Assembly: GCF_000295935.2 (NCBI RefSeq)
Contig: NZ_ALWO02000047.1
Span: 62,001 to 126,000 of the forward strand
Length of the DNA stretch: 64,000 nt
Direction of reading: 5' to 3'
Source of the DNA: Indibacter alkaliphilus LW1
GTDB taxonomy: Bacteria > Bacteroidota > Bacteroidia > Cytophagales > Cyclobacteriaceae
Shown in pieces: positions 61,701 to 64,000 of the stretch. The notes beneath the pieces are model-generated. The model had not been told where the DNA came from, made no database searches, and worked only from the letters and a program-made list of their open reading frames with translations. Position 1 is the stretch's first letter; each line of letters opens with the position of its first letter. The translations under genes were made by a program, and so were the position numbers.

Positions 61701-64000
61701 AACCATAGGAATTGGTGGGGCAACGGGAACTTTACAGCTTTCCTCCTCCTATTTCTCCACCAATTTTGTCAATGGTTTTAGTAAAATCCTTGTTGGCTCC
61801 CCGGAGACAGGCAAAATCGAACTAGGAGGTTCAACTACCTATCAGGATCCACTTGTTTTTCAATCTGCGGATGATATTTGGATGGCTGGTTCAGGAAGCA
61901 TGACAGGTTTAGCTGGAGAAAATGCTCCTTTGACCTTATGGGCAGATGCGGATGGTGATGACTCTGGCATGATTTGGTTGAAAACTGGCTCTGCGATCAC
62001 GACCAATGGAGGCCACCTTTGGATGGGTGGAGGTGATGGAACTGCCACCTGGAATGGACTGACAGTAGGCGATGGCTATGCAGCAGGAAGTGATGCCTTT
62101 ATCCCTGAAGATAATAGTACCAACAACCAAAATGGCTATCACGGAATCACCTTGGATAAGGATGTCACTATCCAGGCGGGAGCAGGAAATATTGAATTGA
62201 ACGGTATCAGCGGGGATCAATATGCGCCTACCTTGAATTCAAATCCCTACAGCACTAATGTTGGGGTGTATCTCGGGGATGGTTCCCAGACTACTACTAC
62301 CTCAGGCAATATCGAAATCAATGGGGTCGCACGGCTTTCGGCCGACCAACCTGCCTCGGGCTGTACGACTTGTGGTTTCCGATATGGAATATTGTTCCAT
62401 AGAGGCGGGCAAACCTCAACTCGACAGATTTTGGTCAACACCCAGTCCGGCAATATTTTGCTAAATGGTCTGACCCAGGATTATACAGGGAGTACCACAG
62501 ACCGGATGAATAGTGGGGGAGTCACACTTTTTGCAGGAACTCAAGGAATGGTTGTTTCTACGGATAGTGGAAACCTAGAGATCATCGGTGAAAATCAGGA
62601 GACTACCGCTCCAAGTGGAAGAACGGCTAGAGGTGTCTGGTTGACTACAGGGCAAACGGACGTGACATCCGTTTCTGGATCAATCACCATTACGGCCCGA
62701 TTGGGAATAGCAGGTGCAGAGGCCTTGGCGCTACAGGCTGATACCAAAATCGGAGGAGGCACCACAGGAGACATCGAAATCAATACTAACGGTTGGACTG
62801 GTTCTACCGCGACGACTCTGCTTGGTAGTAGCGGTGAGTTACGAATTTTCCCTACCGGTCCTGCAGTATCTGTAGGCATTGGGGGAGCTTCGGGTATGTT
62901 GCAAATTTCCTCCTCGCTCTTGGGGACCAGCTTTGTCAATGGTTTCAGCCATATCCAAATCGGAAATTCCAAAACTGGAGAAATCTTGATTGGAGGCACC
63001 AATACCTACAACGATCCTTTGACACTTCAGTCTGCCTCCAATGTTAATATGAATGTGGGTTCTAGCATGACTGGACTTGCAGGCGAGAATGCTTCCTTGG
63101 TGCTTTGGGTAGATGCCGATGGGAATCAGTCGGGATCCATTTTCCTCAACGAATCTACTATTCAAACCAATGGAGGTCATCTTTGGATGGCAGGGGGTGA
63201 AGAAAGTGCTACCCCTTGGAATGGTCTGACCGTGGGTGAAGGAAGCTCCTATGCTGATGCCATACATACTGTTGGGATAAGTAATTTCAAGAATGGGATG
63301 ACTATTTATAGGTCAACTGTCGCAACCAATGGAGGTAATATGTTTATTTCGGGTGTGGCTGATGGAGTAAGCGGTGGTTCTGCAGGGTATAATGGAGTTT
63401 ATTTTGAGCAAAGTACCCTATCTTCAGGAACTGGGACAATCGATTTGAGAGCTATTTCTACTGGAAACAATAACGATGGAAGCTGGCACTATGGTCTATT
63501 GATGGGAACGATCGCAAATAGCACTGCTGCAATCATTGAAAGTACTGCTGGAGCAATTTCCATAAATGGCCAATCGGATTTTAATAAAAATACTCACGGA
63601 GCAGGAGTTGGTCTTTATACCTTTAGTAATGCTAATAGTGAAGTAATTATACGAAGCGTTTCAGGCCCAATTGATATTACCGGTCGCCTCAACAGTACAG
63701 GGTTTAATGGGCAATATGGTGGAATTTTTCTTTTTGGAAGTGGTGAAGAACAAATCGTTTCACAGAACGGAAAAATCAGTTTGGAAGGTACTTCAGCTAA
63801 TCCTAATGTTGCTGGAATCAATCAATGGCCCGGTAATGCCACAAGTGCAATAGGTTTTGATGGTACCAATGCGTTTACTGGAGATATCACGTTCAATTCC
63901 AATACGTTTATCAACTATGCCGGAGTAATCACCGCCAACAACCTGGAGCTGTTGGGCTCCGGAGTAGTGTATGATTTTTCCAACGCAGGAAACAATGTCA
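58744..64000 (+). CDS. Giant modular adhesin-like secreted protein (partial, runs off the window)
   Basis: The frame from ATG 58744 is open to the last base, at least 1752 codons. An ATG at 58795 would give a shorter signal (MRSSIIQNGL then a hydrophobic core ending in GFIFPMQAFG). Layout (residues from 58744): module A1 (about 53-216), FN3-like 1 (217-318; GLSASTTYYYQAYAANSAGT), module A2 similar to A1 (320-503; FRLVQFKYYNWGE, KGYRDGG), and FN3-like 2 (504-602; GLSPSTTYYFQAYATNAEGT). From about 600 follow beta-helix-like repeats with motifs such as TNGGHLWMGGGDG and LWADADGDDSG; the repeat block is seen at about 684-752, 975-1111 and 1365-1501. The last two copies are offset by exactly 1167 bases and the first two by 1089. 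It is similar to filamentous-haemagglutinin-type adhesins of this phylum. Such proteins usually end with a secretion (T9SS) tail, which is outside the window. An autotransporter-like or other cell-surface function is inferred. Confidence 0.85.
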   Translation, partial: MNSSEILWTTSKSHYNYMRSSIIQNGLYTLFMVLIIIGFIFPMQAFGQAGTLKFTEVGHHGNTLTDGAAGSTDIPGITYNIYGVNASGGKIGNILVLDYAPPRESHYFFVDDGSWMGLPINKLIIESGSGNSFSLKSFKVFDELWEAPNFLISGFRDGTSVATQTQSISSGAFIQINLNTDFENVDRVEISNQNGSVTQSFNTFVFENPKEEVAAPTITTSAASSITASGTTLNGNISADGGAPVTARGFVYSSSNNTPTIGGSGVTNVPVGSGTGVFSQAVTGLSASTTYYYQAYAANSAGTSYGGVQSFTTTSAGVLLSTSPTLIFAANSADITGDNIASDGEGGSQAISDIDIQIYNISDESGTFVNSLDWRGNDFLYSADPNYSGLTYDNLNQGIKGMAIKSADGSNFRLVQFKYYNWGESNAFTNTIKGYRDGGEVASMSFNGFDPDYNPMTVTLDASFSNVDEVRLFISSPGWNGDGTTNHSINNIQVTSPIASSAPSVTTSSASNATDSTADLAGNITSDGGSTVTARGFVYSSSDNTPTIGEGGVTNVTSGSGTGTFNETVSGLSPSTTYYFQAYATNAEGTSYGGVESFTTTAIPCTGTITIGSTASGAAYSIDGGVLKTSGNATVPASEIVDYLQNTGDLVIESCDGDIVIRENIQIVLSTSRTLTFKSSRDIVLTDEKEITASGNNLNLIFWADTDADQSGGVLFDTKTSISSNNGHIWIGGGASTELWNGLTVGDSYSVGLTNTATGNSETYAGINAVGSSVNAGLGDIYLSGKSTQTTYRFGIGTRIQGMDFTGNNITMFGIGSANASTSGDNNRGNWGIGIENTDILASGEIILVGTGGGQNAGSNGGSNHGIRMNNNSSIITTGASNITLTGTGGGNSANTLNTDNDGLRIDGGTIRVNTGTITLTGTKGLHGNSVDLDHTNGVIESRDPSSSALSNGAVVVETDELLINSLVRYRSDLGQLTIRPRTPSTTIGIGGATGTLQLSSSYFSTNFVNGFSKILVGSPETGKIELGGSTTYQDPLVFQSADDIWMAGSGSMTGLAGENAPLTLWADADGDDSGMIWLKTGSAITTNGGHLWMGGGDGTATWNGLTVGDGYAAGSDAFIPEDNSTNNQNGYHGITLDKDVTIQAGAGNIELNGISGDQYAPTLNSNPYSTNVGVYLGDGSQTTTTSGNIEINGVARLSADQPASGCTTCGFRYGILFHRGGQTSTRQILVNTQSGNILLNGLTQDYTGSTTDRMNSGGVTLFAGTQGMVVSTDSGNLEIIGENQETTAPSGRTARGVWLTTGQTDVTSVSGSITITARLGIAGAEALALQADTKIGGGTTGDIEINTNGWTGSTATTLLGSSGELRIFPTGPAVSVGIGGASGMLQISSSLLGTSFVNGFSHIQIGNSKTGEILIGGTNTYNDPLTLQSASNVNMNVGSSMTGLAGENASLVLWVDADGNQSGSIFLNESTIQTNGGHLWMAGGEESATPWNGLTVGEGSSYADAIHTVGISNFKNGMTIYRSTVATNGGNMFISGVADGVSGGSAGYNGVYFEQSTLSSGTGTIDLRAISTGNNNDGSWHYGLLMGTIANSTAAIIESTAGAISINGQSDFNKNTHGAGVGLYTFSNANSEVIIRSVSGPIDITGRLNSTGFNGQYGGIFLFGSGEEQIVSQNGKISLEGTSANPNVAGINQWPGNATSAIGFDGTNAFTGDITFNSNTFINYAGVITANNLELLGSGVVYDFSNAGNNV

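Noticed and set aside
58744-64000. Several minus-strand frames in the giant adhesin region
   Set aside because: They are antisense to a continuous open frame and rich in Pro/Ser typical of reversed Gly/Thr repeats.

Overview
The window looks like chromosomal DNA of a Bacteroidota bacterium, most likely a cytophagale close to Cyclobacteriaceae (Algoriphagus/Belliella-like). This rests on several signs: AT-rich DNA with almost no Shine-Dalgarno sequences; -7 boxes of the TAnnTTTG type (25861, 30135, 41233, 45853, 49852, 56357); many signal peptides ending in AQ; and lineage-typical families (GWxTD protein, DUF2723 protein, a beta-propeller sensor kinase, TrxR-like ferredoxin-NADP reductase, AraC regulator with a membrane sensor half). 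The genus is an inference. No rRNA, tRNA or CRISPR array was seen.

Layout. 1-4.5 kb: end of a ferredoxin reductase gene, a 2Fe-2S ferredoxin, a membrane-protein/response-regulator/kinase operon and a Pro/Asn-rich secreted protein. 4.5-15.1 kb: DUF389 protein, methylmalonyl-CoA mutase (mutA-mutB), a 5'-nucleotidase split over two genes, dnaA, a DUF3298 lipoprotein and a meaB gene broken by two compensating one-base shifts. 15.2-18.8 kb: hemJ-SCO-cytochrome c and a class IV aminotransferase. 18.8-25.8 kb: an ABC exporter-like pair with a DUF3299-like partner (possible metal handling) and two sensor kinases. 25.9-29.2 kb: sucD, nhaA, a relic of a second sucD, and a DUF4160/DUF2442 pair. 30-36.9 kb: ABC-F ATPase, flavoprotein, serine hydrolase and a family 9 glycosidase. 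36.9-39 kb: a repeat-rich accessory patch holding a Bro-N/Fic protein between two 130-bp direct repeats. 39-49.7 kb: HtrA protease, Hsp20, MscS channel, RlmB, GWxTD protein, methyltransferase and a large DUF2723 membrane protein.

49.8-54.4 kb is a sulfur-handling cluster: thioredoxin, metallo-beta-lactamase/rhodanese protein, porin and a two-subunit YeeE/YedE transporter. The upstream regions of three of its units carry Crp/Fnr-like palindromes at fixed helical distances from a -7 box. 54.4-58.4 kb: a possible 26-residue membrane peptide, cupin, MFS transporter, thioesterase and AraC regulator. From 58.7 kb to the window end runs one open frame of more than 1750 codons, a secreted modular adhesin-like protein with duplicated modules and about 1.1-kb repeats.

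The observations most worth following are the shared operator-like motif of the sulfur cluster, the sucD relic beside nhaA, the direct repeats around the Bro-N/Fic gene, the twice-shifted meaB, the giant repeat protein, and two possible very small proteins.
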